Shown: positions 1 to 13,200 of the stretch, piece by piece
Layout of the letters: every line of letters begins with the position of its first letter
Position numbering within the stretch: the first letter of the stretch is position 1
Source of the DNA: Lutjanus erythropterus
Lineage: Eukaryota; Chordata; Actinopteri; Lutjaniformes; Lutjanidae
Length of the DNA stretch: 64,000 bases
Assembly: GCA_020091685.1 (NCBI GenBank)
Contig: CM034602.1
Coordinates: 1-64,000, forward strand
Direction: 5' to 3'
Notes under the pieces: generated by a model
What the model saw: only the letters and a program-made list of their open reading frames with translations
Database searches by the model: none
What the model was told of the DNA's origin: nothing
Position numbers and translations under genes: made by a program

Positions 1-1317
1 ATCACTGTGTACCATCTACACAACATTGTGATCAAAAGGTATTAAAGGTTTGCATTTTTGATAAAGGCCCTGCGCGTCAGATGGCGGCGAATTTTGGCGT
101 TTCGCCATGAAACAGGAAATGGCTATAATTTTGGGGTACATGGTCAGATCTGCACCAAACTTCATGTGTATGATCAGTGTATGGGCCTGAACACAAATAT
201 ATGAAAATATTCCATAATTGTTATAGCGCCCCCTGGTGGTGGCAGGAAATGACTTTTTTTAGGTTGTGACGTGCTGCTCCAACCGTGTTGATTATTTCTA
301 GCTCAAATTTGGTGAAGATGACCTTAACAAGTGGGTGATGCTACATTTTGAAGGGCGTGACGGTCCGGCGAAGGGTGTCGACGCTAGAGAGCGGCGAAGG
401 ACCGCGGCCCGAAAAAACGACATATTTAGCAATAACTTCTGTGTGCAAGTTTGCATCGGTATGAAATTTCACATGTGTGTGACAGGTCCCGACCTGAACA
501 TATGATATTAATTTCGTCGATGGGCGTGGCCAAACGGCTTGACCACGCCCTTTAAACAGCAGCCCCCCTGCCACGTTTGAGCGACGTGCACGAAACTTGG
601 TACACATGTGTATCACACCCAGACGCACTAAAAAGTCTCTTGGACCCATAGGCTAAACCCCACAGGAAGTCCGCCATTTTGAATTTCCTGTTAAGTTTGG
701 CGTTTCACTTGTATCGCATTTTAACGAATTCCTCCTAGGGGAAGAATCAGAATGGCTTCAAATTCGCTGGCTACCTTCTGCACTACACTCTCATCAAAAG
801 TTACTGAAAGATTTGGCTCACCTTGAAGGGCGTGGCCATAGTGTGGCGGCGAATGTTGGCGTTTCGCCATGAAAGAGGAAATTGCTATAACTTTAGTTTA
901 AATTGTCCAATCTGCATCAAACTTCACATGTGTGATAATAGGCATGCCCTGAACACATCTACAAAATACTGGGGGCAGGAAACAACATCGAATTCCTTAA
1001 AAAAGAAAATGTCTGAGAACTTGGACATACAAGAGGAACATCATTTCTTTGCTGTGCCATTTGGGCTACAGCTTGTGTACCCGCTTCAACTGTGCTGCAC
1101 GTGCTTCCAGTCTGAGAGGTTACAGTTGAACATTGGGCTGAAAACATGGTGTAAATGGTGTCTTTTTGGGTTACATTTTACTGTCACCTCTTACAGACAC
1201 TGAAATCACACCACACGAGCGGTACAGAGACATTTTGTGGGTTATTTGAGTTCTTTTTTGTACATGTACCGGATTTGGCTGCGCAGCTGGTTTTTGCCAA
1301 AGCTCAGGTAGCATAAT

Positions 1318-1545
1318 GTGCGCTTGAGGCCTTCGCCCGTCCTCGCGTGGGCACGGAGGCGAGCGGGTGTCGAGAGCCGTTTGGTTTTCGGGGCGGACGG
1401 CGGCTTCGGGGCGACGTCCGACGGTCGCTGCGACGCGGAGCCTCTCCGCCCGGGACGGGTCCGGCCGGCGGGCGGCGGTGGCCGGCCCCCCCGAGTGGCG
1501 CGGGGGTGCGAGGGCCCGTCCACAGCTGCTTGCAGCTTTAATTAG
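1318..1545. other. GC-rich island inside the repeat block
   Basis: This stretch is strikingly G+C-rich and CpG-rich compared with the AT-rich surroundings, and it is open in several frames only because stop codons are rare in such sequence. It resembles rDNA spacer or expansion-segment composition, but I recognise no conserved rRNA core. It lies just upstream of a 'gggcccgagcacc' hairpin repeat. It could be a captured fragment or part of the repeat family. Confidence 0.4.
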
Positions 1546-1682
1546 GGCCCGAGCACCCGCGGTGCGAGGCCCTATTGAAATTGCTCGGATTATTAGGGCC
1601 CGAGCACCGACCTCGGTGCGAGGACCCTATTGAAACTGCTCGGATTATTCTTATTATTATTATTATTATTATTCTTATTATT
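1546..1682. repeat. Tandem hairpin repeat plus (TTA)n microsatellite
   Basis: Two adjacent copies of a ~52-base unit begin gggcccgagcacc, continue with a ggtgcgagg segment that can pair back on it, and end in 'ctcggattatt'. They are followed by an interrupted TTA/TTC trinucleotide tract at about 1648-1682. The unit is a familiar fish repeat. It has no coding role. Confidence 0.65.
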
Positions 1683-3450
1683 CTGGCAAAAGTAAATCGC
1701 TTATTTGGAGGCCTTAACATATATGAAAAGTCCTGAAATTTGGCGGCCGCGTCAGTCCCGGCGAAAAATTACGTATTTTAAGGGTCTCGCAAATGGGCGG
1801 GGCGAAATGGCTCAATAGCGCCATCTACAGACGAGCCCCGACGGCATGTTTCTCCGACACGCACGAAACTTGGTGCGCAGATAGAACACACCGGGACGCA
1901 CAAAAAAGCCTCTTGGAGCCATGGGCTAAACCCTACAGGAAGTCGGCCATTTTGGATTTTGCGCCCGTTTTTGGCGTTTTCCACGTGTCGTATTTGAACG
2001 AACTCCTCCGACACGGTTCGTCATAATGACTTCAAAATCGCTGTGTACCATCTAGACAACTGTGTGATTAAAACTTGTTAAAATCTAGACCTCATGTTAA
2101 AGTGCCTGGATGTTAGGTGGCGGCGAATTTTTGGCGTTTCGCCATGAAACAGGAAATGGCCATAACTTTGAGGTACATGGTCGGATCTGCACCAAACTTC
2201 ATGTGTATGATCAGTGTATGGGCCTGAACGGAAATATATGAAAATATTCCATAATTGTCATAGCGCCCCCTGTTGGCAACAGGAAATGTCATGTTTTACA
2301 GTCTGAGACCCTGCTCCCACCATGTTGATTATATCACTCTCCAATTTGGTCTGAAAAGCCTTAAGACATTGTTGATGCTACATTATGAAGATCAGGACGT
2401 CTCGTCAAATGGCGTTGCCCTGGCGGCGCGGTGAAGGTCCATGTTTCGCCATGAAACAGGAAATGGCTATAACTTTAGTAAAAAAGGTCATATCTGTACC
2501 AAACTTGACATGTCTGATAATAGTCTGGCCCTGAACACACCTATATGAAAATACTCCATAATTCTCATAGCGCCCCCTGTTGGTGACAGGAAATGAAATG
2601 TTTTACAGTTTGAGGTCCTGCTCCCACCACGTTGACCGTATCAAACTCCAATCTGGCCTGAAAAGCCTTAAGACCATGATGATGCTATATCCTGAAGATC
2701 AGGACGTCTCGTTAAAAGGCGTTGCCCTGGCGGCGTGGCGAAGGTCCATGCTTCGCCATAAAACAGGAACTGCTATAATTGGACTGTACATGGTCAGATC
2801 TGCCTGAAATTTGACATGTTTATTAAGAGTCCCGGTCTGAACATATGGTATGAGTTTCGTCCATGTCTGTGGCCAAATGTCGTGGCCACGCCCATTAACG
2901 CGTTTTGCCAAAACACATGAAGTGGCTTTAGCCTCCCTGTACTTTGTCAAAACTGCCTGAAATTTTACATGTTCATTAACAGTCCCTACCTGAACATGTG
3001 GTATGAGTTGTGTGTATGGTCGTGGTCAAATGCCTTGACCACACCCTTTGACGTGCAGCGCCGCAAATAGTGAGTTTCATTGATGTTTACGAAAAGTGGT
3101 ACACATATGTATCACATGGAGATGAAGAAAAAAGTCTCTTTGACCCATAGGCTCAAGTCAACAGGAAGTCAACAATTTTGAATTTTGTGCTCAATTTTGG
3201 TGTTTTTCACTAGACTTATTTTAACTAATTCTTCCTACAAATATTTTTGAATCGACTTCAACACTGGTGTGGAGTACTAGACAACTGTGTGATTGGTTTA
3301 AATTTTTGTGTATTTTATTTAAAAGAAAATGTTTGAGGAGTTTGACGTATTTGCTGAGAGGTCACAGTTGACAGTTAAGCAAAAAAACATGGTGTGAACG
3401 GTGGTTTTGTTAGTTACGTTTTTACATTAAGAGACAGCATTCTTATTAGT

Positions 3451-4264
3451 AATAGTACTTGTGAAGTACTTAGTTTAACTAGCTAATGTGTTGTGTAACA
3501 TGTACAAGGTTGAATCATTTATAAACTTTTGTAAAAAAAATTATGAGGGTGAATATTAATAGATTGTTATGATAAATCAGTAGCCTTTAAATCCAAATTA
3601 TTGAATATGATATGAGGTTGCATGTACTTGCCAAAATTGTCAGCAAGACACTGTAGGGAATTGAACCCCATCCCAGTAACACCAGGAGTACCATTACCAG
3701 TGTCTTTTGCTTTTTGACACTACATGTGAGGTAAAGCAAAACCTGTATTAGCAACAGCATGTAAGTAGCAGAAGTGCATTTGGCTGTAATTGTAGTGAAT
3801 GTGCTAACCAAATTTGTGGTGAATGTGTTCTTATTAGAGATGCACATAAGTAGTGTATGAAAATACATTTGTTTTTGTATTTCTTGTGTAATATGCTGTT
3901 GTAATACAGGAACCGAAACCTTGTTTATTGTGTGTGCGTTGTATATTGAGCTGACATTATATGTGCATACAATATCTGTGATAGCAAACACATAACAAAT
4001 ATTTGACAATGGGAAAAAAAAGTCTGACAGAATTCATGGTATACAAATATACAGTGTGTGTTGTTTTGATATGCTAAATGCATAGTTAAATAAATAAATA
4101 AATATTGTAATTAATAAATATATTATTTCTTACATATAGTAAAAAGGGCATGTTTTGACATTTGATCCTCCTGACATCATCAGTGAAACAATACGCAGCT
4201 TTACAAATTTGAGCATAATGAGTTAGTACAGACACACACATTGTTTACCCTATTGTGTTGTGAG
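3451..4264. other. AT-rich 3' flank of the Helentron gene
   Basis: Non-coding, AT-rich stretch immediately downstream of the minus-strand stop codon at 4265. It contains an (aaat)n tract near 4087-4105 and a minus-strand AATAAA at 3924-3929 that could serve as a poly(A) signal. A 140-codon open frame at 3587-4009 is hydrophobic, has no recognisable domain and looks accidental. The element's 3' terminus, normally a short palindrome, should lie here or slightly beyond, but I could not fix it. Confidence 0.45.
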
Positions 4265-7200
4265 TTACCCCTTAGTATTAGAAGTGTTTAAGGCAAAAGA
4301 ACACAGTATCCCCTCATGGTCACTAAAATATGTTGGCAACACTAGCGTTTCAACTGTATAATCAGTCGTTTTCACGTAGACATGGTCAATTAATGTGCCC
4401 TTCTCTGTGGTAGGTTCTGTAATATACTGGACAAAGCCCCTTTCTGTCATGAAACTGCAGATGGATGAAGATTTCTGTATGTTGTCATTAAAATCTCCCA
4501 TGATAGCTATTGTTTTACTTTGTGGAGTTAACCAATCAAGTAATGTGCCAAGATTTTTTTTAAACAATGATATTGGATAAGATGGAGGCCGATACATTAT
4601 TGCTATTATGATGTTGTAGTCCACATAGTTACAAGCTAAACACTCTATATTCATGTTTTGTATCCAAATGTGGTTGTATTTGAGTTTGTGTAAACTGTAC
4701 AGGCCAACCCCACCATGCTGTTGGTTTTGTATATCTATTAATGTGGGGTTGGTGCTATTATAAGATGAAGGTCGTGGTTGGCTATGAAAACTATAACCAT
4801 TAATGTTTACTGTTTCAAATGAGTAGACCTCAGGCAGCCATGTTTCAGTAACAGCAATACAGTTAAGCTGCCAGTTCTGTGTACATTTTGCCAAATCTGC
4901 TACATGGGAACGTAAATTTTGTACATTCATTAAGAACACTGTAAAGTTATGTGCATTTAAGTGTAGCCTAGGGATATTTGCGACCAAGAAGGGAGACATG
5001 TTTTCTAGTGCAGTTTTAATGCCATCTTTACAGTAAAATGCCTTTTCATTAAAATCTTGTATTATCAGTCCAGACAAACTTTTGACACGACTTAATGCAA
5101 CATAAGCCTGACCAGCTGTAAAGATCTTTTTTAAAGACACCACAGCTGCATCTACTGTAAGACCTTGCACTTTATGTACTGTCAGAGCCCATGCTAGTTT
5201 CAGGGGAAATTGTCGTCGCAAGCCCCCCTTTTTGGTGGCATTTTCTTCCACTGGTTCAATACCAATGGAATCTTTTATATGTGGAGGAACATTTGCGTAC
5301 TGTTTTTTCCTCTGTGCACCAACACGAGCATCATCAAAGGTAACATAGACTTTTAGGGGGAATTTACTGCGCTGTGATTCAACTATGTGTGTCACAGTCC
5401 CGCAAACACCGTTAACAAGGCCATCATTAACATCTACGTTTTTGCATAGCATCACACGTGCACCTGTCCCCAGCAACAGTTGTTCTGACAAACAGGTGCT
5501 AGATGCTATTGTATGATGCCCCTTTATTAGTTCAAGTTTCCCTGTTTTTTTATTATTTTTGAAATCTTGGGCATCTATTTCGATGTATTCGGGACAGGCG
5601 GTAAATAACTGTTGATTATTGTGCTCATTAACTTGTTTGTTTGTTGGAAAAATGTGTAAAGCCGAGCTGGTCTCATTGGTTTCACATTTTTTCAACATAT
5701 CTATGTCATTGTGTAGCAAAGGGCTGCCTTTTGGGCAAGTGCGCACTCTATTTAACATCTCTGCAAACACACAATCTTTTTGTCTAACTATGTCTTTCAA
5801 CTCTACAACTTTAAACAAACTAGTAAACAAGTTAACACCAACATTATCAGTGTACAGGGGTTTCCCTCTTACTGGAGGCAACTGGTAAAAGTCCCCTACA
5901 GCTATTACATTTACATTTCCAAATGCAGAAAAGTCACCAGTTTTTTTAATCTGGCGCAGTCTACCGTGAATGTATGCTAGCAGATGGTGGTCAACCATAG
6001 ATATTTCGTCAATAATTAATATTTGGAGATCGCTGTATTTAGCACGTAAAGTATTCAGCTTTTCCTCACCCAAAGGTGTGTAGGGTAAGCGAATGTCTTT
6101 TCCAATGCTAAATGCGTTATGAATTGTAGTTGCCTGTAAGTTGTATGCAGCAATCCCTGTGGGAGCTGTTAACAGCACACAAATATTATCAGGATGACGA
6201 CAGCTTGGTGACAACAACCTTACTGCCTCATATTGAATAGCTTTAATTAAGTGGGACTTCCCTGTTCCTGCACCACCTGTAATGAAAACATGTACAGGGT
6301 CTGGAGTTCTCCCCATAACTTTATGTAAACACCATTGTCTAATCTGGTAGAAAACTGACATCTGTACATCATTCAGTGAACGAATTAATGCCAAGCCTTC
6401 ACTTCTGCACATGGTGTTAGAGTTTTTCTTGAAATGTGCAACTTGATCACGAGTTGTAGCTAAATCGGGAATGTTTTCAATGTGTTCTTCTACTAGTTGT
6501 TGTTGTTCTGTCATCTCTTCTACACATTCTAGTCTTTCCCTTTCCTGCTCTGGGCACAATTCACACCAAGCATCTTCCATGATACCGTTGGAATCGATGG
6601 AATTTTGGATGTTATCCAATTCATCAGCGTCAATCTCAAATGTTTTTCTATTGCTCTCAACAACTGACTTTACAGAATGCACAGAGCCATTACAAAACTT
6701 CACTTTACCATTCATATAAAACTGTTCAAAAGAAGCAAACCTTGGTGGTTTAAGTTGTACGTCAGCACGATAGGGAAAGAATAGTTGTAAACTACTTTGA
6801 TAATACAGTTCTGGGTTCTGTGTGACAGAGAAGCGCGCGTAACGAACAACTGCAGGTTGACTGCGTGTTCTTTTGATAACAAAGCCTAAGTTGTTTTGCA
6901 ACTTAATTCTGTTGACAGATTTCTCATTTTTTGTCAGGACACGATAATCAGATGCAAATGTAGCCAAACACATGTCATTAAAAACAGCGTCATTTGGTCG
7001 ATTTTTGTAGCGATCCACCAAGCTTGTCATCCACATGTCTTCAGTGGTGAGCTCATTTAATGATGCCTTTTGCTTCAGAATGTTTAATGGCAAACTCATC
7101 TTTACAACATACTCTCCTGTAGGCACAAAAACAACTTTTCTTGAACACTCTTTTAGATGCATGTTCGTCAATCTGTACACTGCTTCTTGTGCACAAACAT

Positions 7201-10200
7201 CCCTGTTATGTAAATACACACTTCCTAATTGTTTCATTGCGTCTTTAGCACTAGCGTTACCCTCCTTAGTTGCCTCTTTTTGAGCATGTCCTAACAACAG
7301 GCCCATTTCCCTTTCTGCTTTTGAGATGTAGGATATGATATATACTACACACGCATACGCGTCCACAACATACTGGATGTCCATGTTTGCATTCCAGCAT
7401 TTTAACAAGTTTTTGCTATACTGATTGATCCAAACCTCATTAATATCTCTTTTTAACACAACCTGTGTGCTTTTTGCAGAACGCTGATAAGCTGCCTCAA
7501 ATGTTGCCTGTTGTATACCGAGACTTTTGAACAAATGTCCCGCATTGTCATATGTAGTTTTTTCGTCTGACAGAGCACTTTTAATTGCAGTCAAAATGGC
7601 AGTTGCATGCTTTCCTGTCATTGTAGATTTCTTTTTTGGCGCAGCCTTTTTACAAGCACATGGTGTTGAGTTAGATGTATTGTCTTTGGCACACGTACAC
7701 TCATTCTCACTATCGTCCTCACTGATAGTGCGGCATATAAATGTTCGCATTGATACGGGTTTGGGAAAATTGAAACGACATACAGTTTTTTTCTTTTTGC
7801 AGGTTTTGGAATGTCGTTTTGAATGTTGTTGGACTGATGACACAATGTCCAATAATGTGTCATCATTCGATGGCATTTCACAAGTTACGTATTTGTCAAT
7901 GAATTGAATGACCTCCTCATCAGAATGTTTATCAATTTGTGGCGCTTTGTGGACCCAAAAAAGAGCGTGGATATGGGGAGAGCCGCGCTGCTGAAATTCT
8001 ACCCTGTAGAAGTAATCCTTGATTTTGCCAATTGGCTGTGAGGGAGACATAAGGACTTCCTTCACAAAAATATGCCATCGGTAATCAAACATTCTTGCCG
8101 CAGTAACAGGATTTCGACGCAACAACTCGCATCTATCTGCCCACTCCAAATCTTCAACTGTCTGCGTTCTGCCTTCTTGTTTCAAAACAGTATTAATGAG
8201 GTTTGTCCAGCGCATGTCTGCTGACGAAAAGGAACAAAACCAGGTAGGGATGCCTAGTTGTCGGACGCAAGCTAATAGGTCACGCTGCGCAACTTGCCAA
8301 AAAGCAGGAGTACCTCTAATAGGTTTCAGAAATCGAAAGCCGTCATCAAACTCCAATAACTTCTTTAAAGAGTCTTCATTGTTTAACATGTTATCAGTAA
8401 CTTTTTGAGTCTTATATCCACCTCTTCCTTTACGTAATGCTATCGAGACGTTTGAAACAACTTGCTCAACTTCGGACATGTATTGTGCAAAAAAGATGTA
8501 TTCTACGTTTTGTCCGAACCTACCATCAGCATGCAGTATTCTGTTATTAAAGTAACGTGACATTGTTAACCTGTGTTGTCTCTGAGCATAAAATGTGCTG
8601 CATCCAGTTGGAAATAATACAGGGAAACATTTGGCTTCATTTTGATGGTCAGACAGTAATTTGACAGGGCTATTGTTCTCTGCTGGGGCTACATTCAGTA
8701 TATTATCAAAGTAGTGGTCCAGTGCTTCCTGTCCAATGTCAACAGGCATGAGACATGTATCTTGGAACATACAATGTTGTTGCCTGTCATGTAGAAGGTT
8801 ATCGTCAACATTCTCAAGAGGTTCAGGTGTTTTCATAGTGTCATTGTCCTTTCCTGAAGTGTCATCCTCGGCCTCCTGACAAAATGCATTCAGCCAAGCA
8901 TCATTGAATTCTATGTCTTTGTAAAGGACATTTGAGTGCTTTAAATACTGTAATGCTTGTCTAATACGTGTGGTGTCAACAAACTGATACTCGTAATGTC
9001 CTTTGTAAGTTAATTTACGTTTTAGTTTAACACGCAACAATGACCCTTCCATATTTGAACGTGGCAGCAAATTGTTTGTTTGCACAATGTTAGCAGGAAC
9101 ACATGTCACAGGTCCATGCACTCCATTTTGCCCCCCTTTAGGCAATGCTAATACTTTCATGAAAGGAATGTGTAATGCAATCAGATGTTGTTCTAAGCTA
9201 TTAAGACAAGCCAGTTGTGGTGGAATGGGATGAGCAGTCAAATTGTTTATGTGACATTCAGGAGGAATTTCACCTTTATTCAGCTTGCAATGACACGTGA
9301 AACAAATCCACAATTGCCCTTTTGATGAATGTAACGTTTGACATGGTGTTTCACAGGTCTCGCTGCATGTATGTAAATACTTGTCACTTATGCATGCGTC
9401 TGCAAGTGAAGGCAATGGTTGTTTGTTATAATCATGTTTTTTACAAGGTAAAACCTGATGTTTAAACAACAGTCTGTGACAGACACAGCAAACAAACTCA
9501 GGGCCGTCCTTTACCTTGTTTAAAAATTGTTCCATCACAAAATCAAACATCTTTGTTCTTTCATGTGTTTGTTGCCGTCTCAATTTGGTTTGTGCTATAA
9601 TACGATTTTTATGTGCTAAATTGTTACGATACTGTGTTTTACTCTTGAGTAGTACTTTCAGCCTATGCTGCAAATTTGTGTGATATTTGTCTTTACTTAT
9701 AGTTTTCAGGTTTTGCTTGTGTAACAAATTAGTCTGATATTTGTGTATACTCATTGCTTTTACTTTTTGTCTATGCAACAAATTTGCTTGATATTTCTGA
9801 ATACTCATGGCTTGTACTTTTTGTCTATGCAACAAATTTGCTTGATATTTCTGAATACTCATTGCTTGTACTTTTTGTCTATGCAGCAAATTTGCTTGAT
9901 ATTTCTGAATACTCATTGCTTTTGTTTTTTGTCTATGCAACAAATTTGCTTGATATTTCTGAGTACTCATTGCTTTTACTTTTTGTCTATGCAACAAATT
10001 CGCTTGATATTTCTGAATACTCATTGCTTTTACTTGTTGTTTATGCAACAAATCTGCTTTATATTTTTGTTTACTAGCTTCTTTATATTTATGTCTATGC
10101 AACACATTTGACAGATATTTGTCTTTACTGACTGCTTTTAGTTTTTGTTTATGCAACAGATCAGTTTGGTATTTGTTTTTACTCCTTGCTATCATGCTGT

Positions 10201-13200
10201 CCCTATGCAACTGGTCAGTTTGATATTTGTGTTTATTCAATTCCTTAAGTTTCAGTCTATGCAACAGATTAGTGTGGTATTTGTTTTTACTCGATTCTCT
10301 ACGGTGTTCTTTACGCAACTGATTTTCCTGAAATTTTACCTTCCATTTCATTTTCAAGTATTTAGAAGCAGAATAACTACTACTGAAAGTGCAAGGATTT
10401 TCAATACTTGGCTGTACTTGTGAACTCCTTGTCCGCATGTACTGTGTGGAAGAGGACGCATCACGTTTGCACAACTCAAAACAATTTTGTGCGTCAGCAT
10501 GCTGTACACAAATTACTGGTTCAAAATGGTTATTACTGACAGTTAAATATATTACTTCGCTGGACAACAATGTACTTTTGCAACTGTATTTTGTCCATGT
10601 GTTACCATTGTAAATAAATATATTTAAGCCCAAAGCATGTGCTGCACCCTGAATCTCGACCTCAGTAGCATAATGTCTTACTTTTTTCATTTGCGATGTG
10701 TTAATATAATCTGACATGGAACCATGTCCTTTCCCTACAATTTTTACGTGATTGTGCATATAATTAACAACATTAAGTCTTACTTTACGGTGTTCTTTTT
10801 GAGAACCACTAATTAACTGCGCTAGTGATTTAAAGAAACTATCGCCATCCTTAACAACGTTATTTGTTTTACAAACAGCACCTACACACCCAGACACTGT
10901 CTGGGTTTTAATGTCCACCTTTTCAAACTCCACATTCAACTTCTTACAGAGTACTTTGGCAAGTTCGCTACTCAAAGGCTTAAATGGAAATGTGCCGTTG
11001 TTCAGCTGCTGTCCTATAACACCATCTTCAAGCGATATCGTGTCAACTACAGTACTGGCACCCGCAGCATGATCAGATTTCTTTGCAGCACTGACACAAG
11101 AATTCATTTTATTGTGGCGCCTGAGATTGTACCCAGTATTGCAAGAAAGTTTGCAGTAGCCATAACAAATCTGAACCTCAGGTTGCAATGTGCACACAAC
11201 AGGCTCATAATGGTTACCGCTGGAATTGTCTAAATAAAGGCCCTGATCTGTAAGCAGTCTATTCTGGCAACAGTATTCCAGCCAGCGATCTTGACAGTAT
11301 GTGTATATGTTTACACCCAAACAATCAGCTGCTGCAAAGATCTCCAGTTCTGTGGCCCAAGTACCACAAGAACCCATGCCTGACTTTTTGAGATATTCTC
11401 CTACTGATGAATACTCACTCCTAAGTCGATCCTCGTAAGCTACATTATTGCAGCGTAACTGCTTTACCACAGCACGTCTAATCGCTGTATGATACTGTTG
11501 TGTACCAGACACAGCGAAACTAAGTGCCCTAAAAAAACAGTTGCCATCACCAACAATTTTCTCCTTCATACATGGTGCCCCTAACAAACCGACATTAGAA
11601 CCCTCTACATCAGCAACTTTATGAGATTCTATGTGCAATTGTGTGCACAAAGCTTGCGCTACTTGAGTAGTCAGAGGTTTAAAGTGAAATTGTTTTTGCT
11701 GCATCTCACTGACAAATGCAACATCTGAGTTTACAGCATTAGCATCAGTAGATTTCCTTTTTTTACATGAGGAACTATTTTGTGAAATCTTGCGCTTCAC
11801 ACGTGACTGGCTTTTGCACGCTGAATGTTGAGATGAACTACAATGTGGTTCATTCGGTGTTAGTGGTGTCCCTAAGGGCAAATGGCCGGTGTTTGTAATG
11901 GTGCTTTTGGGAATGGCGCAAACACCAGCAAGCTCAAACAGCTTTTGCGTGTCACTGAGTGACTCAGCCAGTTTGCGCACGTAAGCGTACACTTCAGTAA
12001 TACAACTAAAATACAAAACAACACTTTTCCCATTTGGATCTCTCAGCCCTGCAGCACTGCGCGCATGTGAATCAACAACTGCATACTTTCCGTTTTGGCA
12101 AATGATTACAGATGTACTAGAACACAAGGTTAAAAAACATGCGGCATATTTAGCAAACATGGTTTCCAAGCCATTCTTAAGAGACACGCACACATTTGAC
12201 TGGATCAGGTCTCCATCATGCACATCAACATCGCCACAAACAAAGTCACCATACTCAAAGACAAAGCGCTGGCCATCAATAACTGCATGCTTTGGTAAAT
12301 CAGGAACACACAACATATTTGAGGGGTCACTGATTTTGTTGTTATCGCGCAATGAAGTATACAGCTGATCTCCTAAAAACAGTACTGTGTCAAGATCCTT
12401 TGCCCGCCAACTGAACACACTATCAACAGAGTGCTTGGCGACACTTGCCAAACCTACTGCCATACACTGAAGACCTGAGTATTTGAACAGATCATCTCCC
12501 TGATGAAATGATCCTCTTATAGACAAAGCGCTACTTGCAACCGCAGCTGCAACACTGACAACAGCACCGTCTGTATGGCCTGTAGCACTAGCCATGTCAA
12601 GATCAACTTCGCAAGCCTTGACAGAAAGGGCACAAACTGCAAACAGCTGTGCATCTAAGGACGATTGTAGAGTCCTGATGTGAAGCAGCAGGTCATTAGA
12701 ACATGTGTTGAAAACAACCACAGCCGAACCAATATCGGATGCAAGGCCGGAGTTGTTACGTATGCCACAATCAACCACCACCAAATAACCTTGATGGTCA
12801 ATGATAACAATAACAGCAGCACCAAGGTCCACCAGACACATTTTGTAAGTGCACAAATGTGCTTTCAACGTATCCCACATGACAGTGTTTGTTTCTGATG
12901 CTAAACATTTGTAAGTGGGCAGACCAATGGCCACATTCCACTTCTTGCCAAAAACCCTTTGCTGTTCAATTAACTGACACACTTGTTTGTGTTTAGCTTC
13001 AATGCCCTTGACCTGTACAGCAACATGTGCAGCCAACTTGCTCCCTTCTACGGTGATGTCATCAACATTTGATGGCCTCCATGTACACACAGGAGCAATT
13101 GTATGTTTGATTGCAGCTACAACACTACACACTACTAAAGAGTTGACATTACAAGTCAATGGTGCTACTGTGACCTTAGTCCCTGCAACAAGTGCTGACA

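Larger units (their letters stand above)
1..3450. repeat. Nested block of related teleost dispersed repeats
   Basis: The block has no credible gene. Short phrases recur in diverged copies. One is a phrase reading gcgccccctg followed by a caggaaatg motif, near 228, 2261 and 2571. Another is ggcgtttcgccatgaaa, near 100, 860, 2130 and 2450. A third is a 'cacgaaacttggt ... cccataggct ... caggaagtc' stretch near 590, 1858 and 3095. The last set is spaced about 1.25 kb apart, so the block may be two to three diverged copies of a ~1.25 kb unit. A further copy of the 1000-1200 stretch lies at 3330-3440. Such sequence is common in fish genomes, but I cannot assign the family by name. Small open frames inside it are fortuitous. 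Confidence 0.75.

Noticed and set aside
1318..1545. Ribosomal RNA fragment
   Set aside because: Only the base composition is suggestive. No conserved rRNA segment was recognised.
3587..4009. 140-codon minus-strand open frame after the Helentron stop
   Set aside because: It is hydrophobic and AT-rich, has no recognisable domain and lies in the probable 3' UTR.
9743..10111. Plus-strand repetitive open frames over the 54-bp array
   Set aside because: They are the antisense shadow of the 18-residue repeats. The minus strand carries the 3,031-codon frame.
9585..10286. CRISPR-like array
   Set aside because: The repeats are contiguous coding units without spacers, in a vertebrate genome.
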